12,360 nt of DNA from an uncultured Rhodospirillales bacterium. Its GTDB lineage: Bacteria; Pseudomonadota; Alphaproteobacteria; Acetobacterales; Acetobacteraceae. The stretch is taken from positions 1 to 12,360 of the forward strand of contig CAIMVB010000072.1 of assembly GCA_903844785.1 (NCBI GenBank). The letters are read 5' to 3'. The position numbers and the translations under genes were made by a program. A model generated the notes under the pieces. That model saw nothing but the letters and a program-made list of their open reading frames with translations, had not been told where the DNA came from and did not search any database. This document shows positions 6,278 to 12,360 of this stretch, one piece after another (the first letter of the stretch is position 1; each line of letters begins with the position of its first letter).

Positions 6278-7585
6278 TTATTCGGCGGCCGCGCCGCACC
6301 AGCCCATAATGGTGCCGGCGGCTACCTTGATGGCGCGGATGTAATCATCAACATCCACCCATTCATCATGCCGGCCATTCTGGCTAAGGTCGCCACCCAG
6401 CGGGCCGAAACCCACGGTTGGAATCCCCTTTTGCGTCATTGGTACGCGAATATCGGATGCGGTGTGCATGGCATTGACGAAGGGTGCCTTGCCCGTCACG
6501 TCATGCACTGAAGCACTGACTGCAGCAAATAGTGGATGCGCTGCCGGAACTTCGGCCCCCGTGACGCCGGAAAGCCATTCCAGCTTTGGCGGATGGGCGG
6601 CAAGCCAAGGGTCGACGGCGGCGGCCGCTGCAATGGCCGCAGCAATTTCTGCTTGCACGGCTTCCATCGCCTCATCCGGGGGGAAGGAAACCGCGCCACC
6701 CATCACGCATTCTATGGGCATGCGGCCATAACGGCCTTCCGTGCCGCAACGCATGGTGGAAATCAGGATATTGGTGGAACGCCCGACCACTTCGGCAATA
6801 CGCGCATGATGCACGCGCTTACCGCGTTCCGCATCTAGCGCGGCCAAGGCAGCCTTGATCAGGATCGCCTTATCCAAAGCGCTCACGGCCAGATGCGCGA
6901 AGCTGGTATGGCCAGGTTCGGTGGTTTCCGGCTCCCGCCCTGCTACGGTGATGCTGAAATAAAGCTGGCCGCTGCAAATGGCTTTCACTTCCTGCATGCC
7001 CTGGCCGGATTCTGCCGGGTGCACATAAACCGCCGCATCCGCGCCATAGCCATGATGCAGCGCCGCCGCCACGCCGCGCGCATGGCGCTTGGATGGCGTG
7101 CTGGTTACCAACACATCGCCTGCGGGCCGAAGCCCCGCTTCTTTAAGTGCTTGCAACGCCTCTACCATGATGGCGACGCCGGAAAGATCATCGGAAACGC
7201 CCCAGCCATAAAGCCGGCCCGCTTCGATTTCGCCCGCGAAGGGGTCATGCTTCCAGCGTTCCAGCCCCGTAATGGGCTCGCCATCGGGATGGGCGAAGAA
7301 AATCAGGCTACGCCCGCCGCCGCTGCCCGGCAGCCGCGCAATGATGCTGGCGCGTTCTTCCTTATCCATGGCGGCGGCGGCCGCGAATTCATGGCGCATA
7401 GGCACTTCGGTTGGTGCATAGCGGAGCGAGTCCACAACGCAGCCAAGCCCGCGCAGCGCATCGGCAACATGCGCCTGGACCTCGGCTTCGCCCTTGGGTT
7501 GCAGGGCAATCAACTCCCGCAGGAAGGTGATGCTGGCATCGCGGCGCGCTTCTGCCGCCGCTTCAATGGCCTGGGGCGCGCTCAT
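6278..7585 (-). CDS. M20-family metallohydrolase homolog with altered active site
   Basis: A 435-residue protein with the M20/ArgE/DapE fold. Recognisable parts are the first metal-binding strand FFAHPDGEP (His99, Asp101), HDPFAGEIEAGRLYGWGVSDD with bridging Asp132, the dimerisation-domain His226 in EPGHTS, and the C-terminal GRHDEWVDVDDY with His406. In canonical members the next motif carries Glu-Glu (general base plus metal ligand) and later Glu-Pro-Thr. Here the corresponding segments read TSTPSKRHARG (165-171) and YVHPAESG (187-194), so both glutamates are absent and the third ligand is His189 or shifted to Glu192. Both flanks stay in frame, arguing against a sequencing frameshift. It lacks the motifs of L-carbamoylase/allantoate amidohydrolase (HyuC/AllC). 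The start overlaps the stop of the upstream Bug-type gene (ATGA, 7582-7585). It may be a substrate-divergent hydrolase or a pseudoenzyme. Confidence 0.82.
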   Translation of the reverse strand: MSAPQAIEAAAEARRDASITFLRELIALQPKGEAEVQAHVADALRGLGCVVDSLRYAPTEVPMRHEFAAAAAMDKEERASIIARLPGSGGGRSLIFFAHPDGEPITGLERWKHDPFAGEIEAGRLYGWGVSDDLSGVAIMVEALQALKEAGLRPAGDVLVTSTPSKRHARGVAAALHHGYGADAAVYVHPAESGQGMQEVKAICSGQLYFSITVAGREPETTEPGHTSFAHLAVSALDKAILIKAALAALDAERGKRVHHARIAEVVGRSTNILISTMRCGTEGRYGRMPIECVMGGAVSFPPDEAMEAVQAEIAAAIAAAAAVDPWLAAHPPKLEWLSGVTGAEVPAAHPLFAAVSASVHDVTGKAPFVNAMHTASDIRVPMTQKGIPTVGFGPLGGDLSQNGRHDEWVDVDDYIRAIKVAAGTIMGWCGAAAE

Positions 7586-8565
7586 TCGGGCTTCAACCCG
7601 GCGGCATTGACCAATTCGCGCCATTTTGTTCTTTCGGATCGCATCAGCGCGGCGAATTCGGCTGGCGAGGATGGGAAGGGAACATTGCCATTGGCGGAGA
7701 GGCGTTGCACCAGCCCGGCATCCTTCAGCCCATCATTAATCGCTTGGTTCATGCGCGCCACGATCTCGGCCGGTATGCCAGCCGGCCCCATCACGGCGGA
7801 AAAAGACGGCAAATTGTAATTCGCCACGCCCTGTTCCTGCACGGTTGGCATTTCGGGTGCGAGCGGCCAGCGTTCATGATGCGTCACGCCAAGGGCGCGC
7901 ACCTGCCCCGCGCGAATGGCGCCAATCACGCCCGAGAAACTATCGAACACAATCTGGATATTGCCGCCGATCAGATCGGCCAGCGCCGGTGCCGCGCCGC
8001 GATAAGGCACATGGGTCAATTCAGTGCCGGTGCGCAGCATGAACAGAACGCCCAGCATATGATTGGCCCCACCTGCGCCAGCGGAGCCGTAATTGAGCTT
8101 GCCCGGATTGGCCTTCGCATAGGCAATCAGTTCCTGGATATTGCGAATGGGCAGGCTGGGATGCACGCAAACCACTGCCGTGCCGGTGGCGAAGGTGGCG
8201 ATGGCGGTGAAATCATCCGTGCCTTCATAGCCCGGCGTTCGAAACAATAACGGCGCGCCCAAATGCGATGAGGGACTTGCCATCATGATCGTATAACCAT
8301 CGGGCGGGGATTGCGCGACGAAGGCTGTGCCGATGGTGCCGCCAGCGCCGCTCCGATTATCCACGACCACGGGCTGACCAAGCGCTTGTTGCAGCACTTC
8401 GGCCTGCAGGCGCCCGGAGATATCGCTGGCGCCACCGGGCGGGTAGGGCACCACAAGGCGTATCGGCCGATTGGGCCAGGCGCTGCCCTGCGCCCTGGCC
8501 TGCCTGATAGCTGGTGCAGCGACCAAAGCCGCCGCGGCGAGCATGCTGTTCCGGCGTGAGATCAT
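7582..8565 (-). CDS. Bug/TctC-type periplasmic solute-binding protein (first gene of operon)
   Basis: A 327-residue extracytoplasmic binding protein of the tripartite tricarboxylate transporter family. It opens with MISRRNSMLAAAALVAAP and a cleavage region near RQARAQ, a Tat-like signal peptide. The family core follows: WPNRPIRLVVPYPPGG with SDISGRL, VVVDNRSGAGGTIGTAFV, LNYGSAGAGGANHMLGVLF, LTHVPYRGAAPALADLIGG and a conserved C-terminal helical region. The ATG at 8565 fits the signal peptide and has a GGAAAGGGG stretch 6 bases upstream; the open frame continues far upstream but runs antisense through the divergent gene and is not coding. As first gene of the operon it probably captures the pathway's substrate in the periplasm; no membrane subunits TctA/TctB lie in this window. 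It is clearly related to the second Bug-type protein (3000-3992), but the two differ in many positions and may bind different ligands. Confidence 0.92.
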   Translation of the reverse strand: MISRRNSMLAAAALVAAPAIRQARAQGSAWPNRPIRLVVPYPPGGASDISGRLQAEVLQQALGQPVVVDNRSGAGGTIGTAFVAQSPPDGYTIMMASPSSHLGAPLLFRTPGYEGTDDFTAIATFATGTAVVCVHPSLPIRNIQELIAYAKANPGKLNYGSAGAGGANHMLGVLFMLRTGTELTHVPYRGAAPALADLIGGNIQIVFDSFSGVIGAIRAGQVRALGVTHHERWPLAPEMPTVQEQGVANYNLPSFSAVMGPAGIPAEIVARMNQAINDGLKDAGLVQRLSANGNVPFPSSPAEFAALMRSERTKWRELVNAAGLKPE

Positions 8566-8597
8566 CGCCAGCCCCTTTCCCGGTTTTACTGGCCTAA

Positions 8598-8626
8598 AGG
8601 ATAGAGGACACCCCAAGCCCTGACCA
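8598..8626 (-). promoter_or_regulatory. Candidate sigma-70-type promoter of the ureide operon
   Basis: On the minus strand TGGTCA (8626-8621) and TATCCT (8603-8598) are separated by exactly 17 bases; each box matches the sigma-70 consensus at four of six positions. A start near 8591 would give a 5' leader of about 26 bases before the Bug-type ATG. Prediction by eye only. Confidence 0.35.
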
Positions 8627-8633
8627 GCGCCTT

Positions 8634-8659
8634 GCGCCGCATGGTCTTGATTGCGGCGC
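8634..8659. repeat. Inverted repeat in the divergent intergenic region
   Basis: GCGCCGC (8634-8640) and GCGGCGC (8653-8659) form a perfect 7-bp inverted repeat with a 12-base spacer. It lies just upstream of the phosphonopyruvate hydrolase ribosome site (AAGGA, 8670-8674) and upstream of the candidate operon promoter on the other strand. It could be an operator or leader hairpin; in GC-rich DNA chance is also possible. The rest of the 115-base divergent gap (8566-8680) shows nothing further that I can name. Confidence 0.4.
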
Positions 8660-8680
8660 GCCTCGGCATAAGGATCAGCC

Positions 8681-9550
8681 ATGGCCAATGACCTTGCCGC
8701 GCGGCTCCGCGCCCGCCTTGACCCCACCCGCCCTGCGCTTGCCATGGCAGCGCATAATGCGATTTCAGCGAAGCTTGCCGCCGAAGCCGGCTTTGATGCC
8801 ATTTGGGGCAGCGGTTTTGAGCTTTCCGCGGCCCATGCCGTGCCGGATGCCAGCATTCTGTCCTGGGATACGCATCTGGCCGCCATGCGCGCGATGGTGG
8901 AAGTGCAGGCCGCGCCTGTGATTGCCGATATTGATACCGGGCAGGGCAATGCGGTGAATGTCGCCTATCTGGTGCCGCGCTATGCCGCCGCCGGCGTTGC
9001 GGCGGTGGTGATGGAAGACAAGACCTTCCCGAAAGACAGCAGCCTCCGCCCCGGTGGCCGGCAGGAACTGGTCCCCATCGCGGAATTTCAGGGCAAGATC
9101 GAAGCCGCGCGCATCGCCGCCGGCCCGCTGGTGATTGCGCGCACCGAAGCGCTGATTGCTGGCTTGGGGCAGGATGAGGCGATCAAGCGCGGCGAAGCCT
9201 ATGCGGAAGCAGGCGCCGATGCGGTGCTGATCCATAGCAAGCAGAAAACGCCCGATGAGATTCTGGCCTTTTGCCGCGCCTGGTCTGGCCGCGTGCCGCT
9301 GGTGCTGGTGCCCACTTCCTATCCGCAGCTTTCCTTTGCGGATGTCGCGGCACTCGGCAAGGTGGGGCTGATCATTTGCGGCAATCACGCCATCCGCGCT
9401 GCTGTTGCCGCCATGCGCCGCTGCTTCGCGCGCATCATCGCCGATGGTGGCATCGCGGGGGTGGAGGGTTCCATCGCCAGTGTTGCCGATATCTTCGCGC
9501 TACAGGGCGATGGCGCGATGCGGGAGATTGAGAAACGCTATTTGCGCTGA
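8681..9550 (+). CDS. pphA: Phosphonopyruvate hydrolase (PEP mutase/isocitrate lyase superfamily)
   Basis: A 289-residue cytoplasmic enzyme predicted to hydrolyse the C-P bond of 3-phosphonopyruvate to pyruvate and phosphate (EC 3.11.1.3), the second step of phosphonoalanine breakdown. The superfamily barrel is evident: Asp56, Asp83 and Asp85 (ADIDTGQGN), Glu112, Arg154 and His185. The gating-loop motif is EDKTFPKDSSL (112-122) with Lys118. PEP mutases carry Asn two residues after this Lys; here it is Ser120, as in the hydrolase branch, where I recall Thr in the Variovorax Pal2 enzyme. WGSGFELSAAHAVPD and GRQELV also closely match that enzyme from memory. The KKCGH motif of isocitrate and methylisocitrate lyases is absent, so this is not PrpB. 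AAGGA lies 6 bases before the start. It ends tail-to-tail with a LysR gene, overlapping it by 13 bases; no transaminase or phosphonate transporter is in the window. Confidence 0.82.
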   Translation: MANDLAARLRARLDPTRPALAMAAHNAISAKLAAEAGFDAIWGSGFELSAAHAVPDASILSWDTHLAAMRAMVEVQAAPVIADIDTGQGNAVNVAYLVPRYAAAGVAAVVMEDKTFPKDSSLRPGGRQELVPIAEFQGKIEAARIAAGPLVIARTEALIAGLGQDEAIKRGEAYAEAGADAVLIHSKQKTPDEILAFCRAWSGRVPLVLVPTSYPQLSFADVAALGKVGLIICGNHAIRAAVAAMRRCFARIIADGGIAGVEGSIASVADIFALQGDGAMREIEKRYLR

Positions 9551-10449
9551 GGCTTGGGCGGAAATTGCGTATCGGCGATTTCCAAAGCGAGCTTCGTCGC
9601 CTCATTTTCGCGTTCCGCATTCCAGGCCAGCGCCACGCCAACGCCGCGAATGGGGCCGGCGAGGATGCGAAAAGCAACCCCCGGCGGGTTGAGCCGCGCC
9701 ATGCCTTCCGAGACCAACGCCACACCCAAGCCCGCCGCGACGAACCCAAGCTGCGCCATGGCCGAGCCCACTTCGCGCACTACGCGCGGCGTGAAGCCCG
9801 CCGCGTGGCAGGCCGCGGTCATGGCATCGGAATAGGCTGGGCTGATCCCACGCGGCAGCATCAGCATGGGCGCTTCGGCGAGTGCGGCCAGCGGCAAGGG
9901 ATCAGGCCCAGTGAGAATCGGATGCCCTTCCGGCAGTGCGGCAGCGAGCCTGTCTTCCCCCAAAGGCCTGAGTTTGATCGGCGCGCGGTCACGGTCTGAA
10001 CGGAGCAAAGCGAGGTCAACCTCGCCCCGCCTGAGCGCTTCCAAAGCTTCCGCCGTATCCATCTCCCGCACGCCAATCGCAGCTTCTGGCCGTGCCGCCT
10101 GCATGGCACGCACAATCGGCGGCAGGTAATCGAATAGCGCCGAGGTGACGCAGGCGATCGAAACCGGCGCGTGATGGCCCATGCGCAATTCGCGCGCGAG
10201 ACTCTCAAGATCCGCCGCATTGCCGGCGACACGCCGCGCCAGTGGCAGCAGCGCCTCACCCTCCCGCGTCGGGCGCGCACCCTTGCCGCTGCGTTCCAGC
10301 AGCTTCACGCCAAGTTCCTTTTCCAGCAACTGAATTTGTGCCGTCAGCGGTGGTTGTGAGACGCCAAGACGCGCGGCGGCGCGGCCGAAATGACCTTCTT
10401 CGGCCACGGCCAGAAAATGCCCCAGGCGGCGGATCAGGCGAAAATCCAT
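9538..10449 (-). CDS. LysR-type transcriptional regulator
   Basis: A 303-residue regulator with an N-terminal winged helix-turn-helix (about residues 1-60: [57 protein letters not shown]), a linker helix and a C-terminal effector-binding domain of the periplasmic-binding-protein fold (about 90-295). It lies between the convergent phosphonopyruvate hydrolase and the divergent prpD-prpC genes. LysR proteins commonly control a divergent neighbour and themselves through the shared intergenic region, which makes prpDC the first candidate target. However, phosphonopyruvate hydrolase is also known beside a LysR gene (palR) in Variovorax Pal2, so control of the hydrolase is an equal alternative. The effector could be phosphonoalanine, 2-methylcitrate or a related acid. 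The start at 10449 matches the family N-terminus; the ribosome site (GGACAAG) is weak. Confidence 0.93.
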   Translation of the reverse strand: MDFRLIRRLGHFLAVAEEGHFGRAAARLGVSQPPLTAQIQLLEKELGVKLLERSGKGARPTREGEALLPLARRVAGNAADLESLARELRMGHHAPVSIACVTSALFDYLPPIVRAMQAARPEAAIGVREMDTAEALEALRRGEVDLALLRSDRDRAPIKLRPLGEDRLAAALPEGHPILTGPDPLPLAALAEAPMLMLPRGISPAYSDAMTAACHAAGFTPRVVREVGSAMAQLGFVAAGLGVALVSEGMARLNPPGVAFRILAGPIRGVGVALAWNAERENEATKLALEIADTQFPPKPQRK

Positions 10450-10454
10450 TTCTT

Positions 10455-10515
10455 GTCCAATATGGTTCCGCCCATACGGAAAACCTATCAGCGCGCCACG
10501 TCAATTGGATTGGAC
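10455..10515. repeat. Spaced inverted repeat GTCCAAT/ATTGGAC in LysR-prpD gap
   Basis: GTCCAAT (10455-10461) is the exact reverse complement of ATTGGAC (10509-10515), centre-to-centre distance 54 bases, about five helical turns. A second ATTGGA overlaps the right arm (10504-10509). Such paired sites on one DNA face would suit a tetrameric LysR protein, though the match may be chance. The remaining 10516-10570 part of the gap shows nothing that I can name. Confidence 0.4.
10461..10481. promoter_or_regulatory. Interlocked inverted repeats, candidate regulator operator
   Basis: Two perfect 5-bp dyads with 6-base spacers interlock: TATGG (10461-10465)/CCATA (10472-10476) and TTCCG (10466-10470)/CGGAA (10477-10481). 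They lie 12 bases upstream of the LysR start, in the gap shared with prpD. They do not fit the exact T-N11-A LysR core. Proximity to the LysR gene suggests autoregulation; no direct evidence. Confidence 0.45.
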
Positions 10516-10585
10516 GATGGCGCGCAATGGGCGCACAAGGCTTCCAGTCAGGCAAGCCGCCAGCAACAAAGGGAGAATGCCCCAC

Positions 10586-12112
10586 ATGAAACTGCACCCA
10601 GTTAAGGTTCACCCATCCAAGGCGCTATTGAAGCGCGAAGACCAACTGGCCTGGAAAATGGCCGGGGTCGCCGTGGATAAGGTCGCGGTCGAAAAGCCCG
10701 TGCAGGAGATGATCATCAACCGGATCATCGACAACGCCTCGGTCGCTATCGCTGCCATTAATCGCCGCCCGGTGGTCTCAGCGCGCGGCATGGCGCTTGG
10801 CCATGCGAAGAAGGCGGGCGGCGCGCAGGTATTTGGCGTGAAATCCGCCACCACGGTTTCCCCGGAATGGGCGGCTTGGGCCAATGGCACAGCCGTGCGT
10901 GAACTCGACATGCACGACACTTTCCTTGCCGCTGACTATTCCCACCCTGGCGACAATATCCCGCCAGTGCTGGCGGTGGCGCAGGCCATGGGGAAATCCG
11001 GGCGCGATCTGATCCGTGGCCTGGCGACCGGCTATGAACTGCATATTGATCTGGTGCGCGCGATTTGCCTGCATGAACATAAGGTGGACCACATCGCCCA
11101 TCTCTGCCCCGCTGCCGCAGCGGGCATTGGCACGCTGCTCGGCCTGAAGCAGGAAGTGGTCTTTCAATCCATCCAGCAGGCTTTGCATACGTCGGTGTCT
11201 TTCCGCCAATCGCGCAAGGGCGAGATTTCATCCTGGAAGGCCTATGCCCCCGCCCATGCCGGCAAGCTGGCAGTGGAAGCGGTGGATCGCTGCATGCGCG
11301 GTGAAGGCGCGCCTTCACCGATTTATGAGGGCGAAGACAGCGTGATTGCCTGGGTGCTGGCTGGGCGTTCCAACCGCAAGGATGTCTATGGCCCGGTCTA
11401 TTACGAAGTGCCGCTGCCGGAAGCGGGCGAACCCAAGCGCTCGATCCTGGACTCCTACACCAAGGAACATTCGGCGGAATACCAGTCCCAGGCGTTGATT
11501 GACCTGGCCTTCCGCATGCGGGAGCAGATTGCGGATATGGACGCGATTGAGAAGATCACCATCCATACCAGCCATCACACCCATTACGTGATCGGCACCG
11601 GGGCGAATGACCCGCAGAAGATGGACCCGAAGGCGAGCCGTGAGACGCTGGACCATTCCATCATGTATATCTTCGCCGTCGCGCTGCAGGATGGCCGTTG
11701 GCACCATGTGGATAGCTACGCGCCGAAGCGGGCGGGCCGGGCTGATACCGTCAGGCTTTGGCACAAGGTCGAAACCCGTGAAGATGCGGACTGGACCCGC
11801 AAATACCATTCCCGCGACCCCAATGAGCTTTCCTTCGGCGGGCGCGTGGAAATCCTGTTCAAGGATGGCTCGAAGCTTGTCGATGAGCTTGGTGTGGCCA
11901 ATGCCCACCCGAATGGCGCCAAGCCCTTTGGTCGGGCGGATTACATCCGCAAGTTCAAGACCATCACCGATGGCATCATCTCGGCCCGAGAGTCCAACCG
12001 CTTCCTGGAAGTGGTGCAGGATTTGGCGAAGCTGAAGGCGGGCGAACTGAGTGCGCTGAATGTGGCGCTGCCCGCTGGCGGCCTGCTGGACAGCAAGCCC
12101 GGCATCTTCTGA
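10586..12112 (+). CDS. prpD: 2-methylcitrate dehydratase (MmgE/PrpD family)
   Basis: A 508-residue MmgE/PrpD protein that dehydrates 2-methylcitrate to 2-methyl-cis-aconitate in the methylcitrate cycle of propionyl-CoA breakdown. Signature stretches are [19 protein letters not shown] (conserved acidic residues Asp108 and Asp111), [51 protein letters not shown] and a C-terminal lid domain containing [17 protein letters not shown] and [11 protein letters not shown]. These resemble the corresponding E. coli PrpD regions, and the length of about 505 fits the actinobacterial/alphaproteobacterial branch. The ATG at 10586 is preferred because GGGAG (10571-10575) lies 10 bases upstream; the in-frame ATG at 10577 is too close to it. 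prpC follows after 73 bases on the same strand, supporting the methylcitrate assignment. Other MmgE/PrpD enzymes (for example aconitate decarboxylase-like proteins) share this fold, but the prpC neighbour makes those less likely. Confidence 0.9.
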   Translation: MKLHPVKVHPSKALLKREDQLAWKMAGVAVDKVAVEKPVQEMIINRIIDNASVAIAAINRRPVVSARGMALGHAKKAGGAQVFGVKSATTVSPEWAAWANGTAVRELDMHDTFLAADYSHPGDNIPPVLAVAQAMGKSGRDLIRGLATGYELHIDLVRAICLHEHKVDHIAHLCPAAAAGIGTLLGLKQEVVFQSIQQALHTSVSFRQSRKGEISSWKAYAPAHAGKLAVEAVDRCMRGEGAPSPIYEGEDSVIAWVLAGRSNRKDVYGPVYYEVPLPEAGEPKRSILDSYTKEHSAEYQSQALIDLAFRMREQIADMDAIEKITIHTSHHTHYVIGTGANDPQKMDPKASRETLDHSIMYIFAVALQDGRWHHVDSYAPKRAGRADTVRLWHKVETREDADWTRKYHSRDPNELSFGGRVEILFKDGSKLVDELGVANAHPNGAKPFGRADYIRKFKTITDGIISARESNRFLEVVQDLAKLKAGELSALNVALPAGGLLDSKPGIF

Positions 12113-12132
12113 ACTGGTGATTGAGGAAGGCA

Positions 12133-12157
12133 GGGTCAGCGCCACAGGCGCTGACCC
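12133..12157 (+). terminator. Strong hairpin between prpD and prpC (no U-tract)
   Basis: GGGTCAGCGCC (12133-12143) and GGCGCTGACCC (12147-12157) form a perfect 11-bp stem with the 3-base loop ACA. No run of T follows, so it is not a standard intrinsic terminator. It lies 20 bases after the prpD stop and 28 bases before the prpC start. A role in partial termination, mRNA stabilisation or differential expression of the two genes is inferred. Confidence 0.6.
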
Positions 12158-12185
12158 GAAGCCATAAAGCAAGGGACGAAACCCG

Positions 12186-12360
12186 ATGAATGAAACCACG
12201 AAACCGGAAATCTATAAGGGCCTGGTCGGCGTCTATGCCGATGTCTCCGCCGTCTCCAAGGTGATGCCGGAGACGAATAGCCTGACCTATCGCGGCTATG
12301 CGGTGCAGGATTTGGCCGAGAATTGCAGCTTTGAGGAAGTGGCCTATCTGCTGTGGGAAG
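12186..12360 (+). CDS. prpC: 2-methylcitrate synthase / citrate synthase, 3'-truncated by window edge
   Basis: Only the first 58 codons are visible. They read MNETTKPEIYKGLVGVYADV, followed by SAVSKVMPETNSLTYRGYAV and DLAENCSFEEVAYLLWE. The segment ISKV-PETNSLTYRGY-VQDLA is typical of the short, methylcitrate-synthase type of citrate synthases (PrpC), which condense propionyl-CoA, and often acetyl-CoA, with oxaloacetate. The catalytic His and Asp residues lie beyond the window and cannot be checked. AAGGGA (12171-12176) stands 9 bases before the ATG. It follows prpD on the same strand, separated by a strong hairpin, and supplies the substrate of that enzyme. The proximity to prpD favours methylcitrate synthase over the housekeeping citrate synthase. 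Confidence 0.88.
   Translation, partial: MNETTKPEIYKGLVGVYADVSAVSKVMPETNSLTYRGYAVQDLAENCSFEEVAYLLWE

Noticed and set aside
6278..7585. Assignment as L-carbamoylase or allantoate amidohydrolase (HyuC/AllC)
   Set aside because: The family-typical motif with HxDTV and GGxYDG is missing; the protein follows the ArgE/DapE layout instead, with the altered glutamates.
6893..7819. 308-codon plus-strand open frame opposite the M20 gene
   Set aside because: The opposite strand has a coherent M20 protein with motifs over its full length; the plus frame has no recognisable domain and crosses the coding boundary with the binding-protein gene.
8681..9550. Assignment as 2-methylisocitrate lyase (PrpB) because of nearby prpD and prpC
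   Set aside because: The KKCGH lyase motif is absent, and the EDKTFPKDSSL loop with Ser120 matches the phosphonopyruvate hydrolase/PEP mutase branch.
11315..12199. 294-codon minus-strand open frame opposite prpD
   Set aside because: The PrpD frame on the plus strand is conserved from end to end; the antisense frame is an effect of GC-rich codon usage.
1..12360. tRNA genes, CRISPR arrays, insertion sequences or phage attachment sites
   Set aside because: No cloverleaf-like sequence, regularly spaced repeat, transposase frame or flanking terminal repeat was seen on either strand.

Overview
The window reads as a GC-rich, densely packed accessory region from an alphaproteobacterium. The best guess is Rhodospirillales/Acetobacteraceae (Roseomonas-like). 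That guess rests on base composition, on two Tat-signalled periplasmic binding proteins of the Bug/TctC type, and on tightly overlapping metabolic genes; no rRNA, tRNA or marker gene confirms it. Thirteen protein genes cover almost everything and no gap exceeds about 140 bases. I see no mobile elements, tRNAs or CRISPR arrays.

Layout. (1) 2-1042, plus strand: the 3' part of a UDP-sugar 6-dehydrogenase, convergent with the next block at a distance of 2 bases. (2) 1045-8565, minus strand: an eight-gene run that looks like one operon. In transcription order it encodes a Bug-type binding protein, an atypical M20 metallohydrolase, a hydantoinase/allantoinase-type cyclic amidohydrolase, a 97-residue membrane protein, a GlcG/HbpS-like protein, a second Bug-type binding protein, and two paralogous N-carbamoyl-D-amino-acid hydrolases. 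Genes overlap by 4 or 14 bases or lie within about 70 bases. (3) 8681-9550, plus strand, divergent from that operon: a phosphonopyruvate hydrolase (C-P bond hydrolase of the PEP mutase/isocitrate lyase superfamily). (4) 9538-10449, minus strand: a LysR regulator, tail-to-tail with the hydrolase. (5) 10586 to the right edge, plus strand: 2-methylcitrate dehydratase (prpD) and the start of 2-methylcitrate/citrate synthase (prpC), divergent from the LysR gene.

How the genes may work together. The operon predicts uptake of an acidic or amidic solute by binding proteins, opening of a cyclic ureide by the amidohydrolase, and decarbamoylation of the resulting N-carbamoyl acid to an amino acid, ammonia and CO2. 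No hydantoin racemase and no TctA/TctB membrane subunits are present, so the pathway must be completed elsewhere or the binding proteins serve another transporter. The most notable oddity is the M20 protein: it lacks the glutamate pair that defines catalysis in its superfamily, yet keeps the other metal ligands. On the right, the LysR gene sits between a C-P hydrolase and the methylcitrate genes, and the 136-base gap it shares with prpD carries several inverted repeats.
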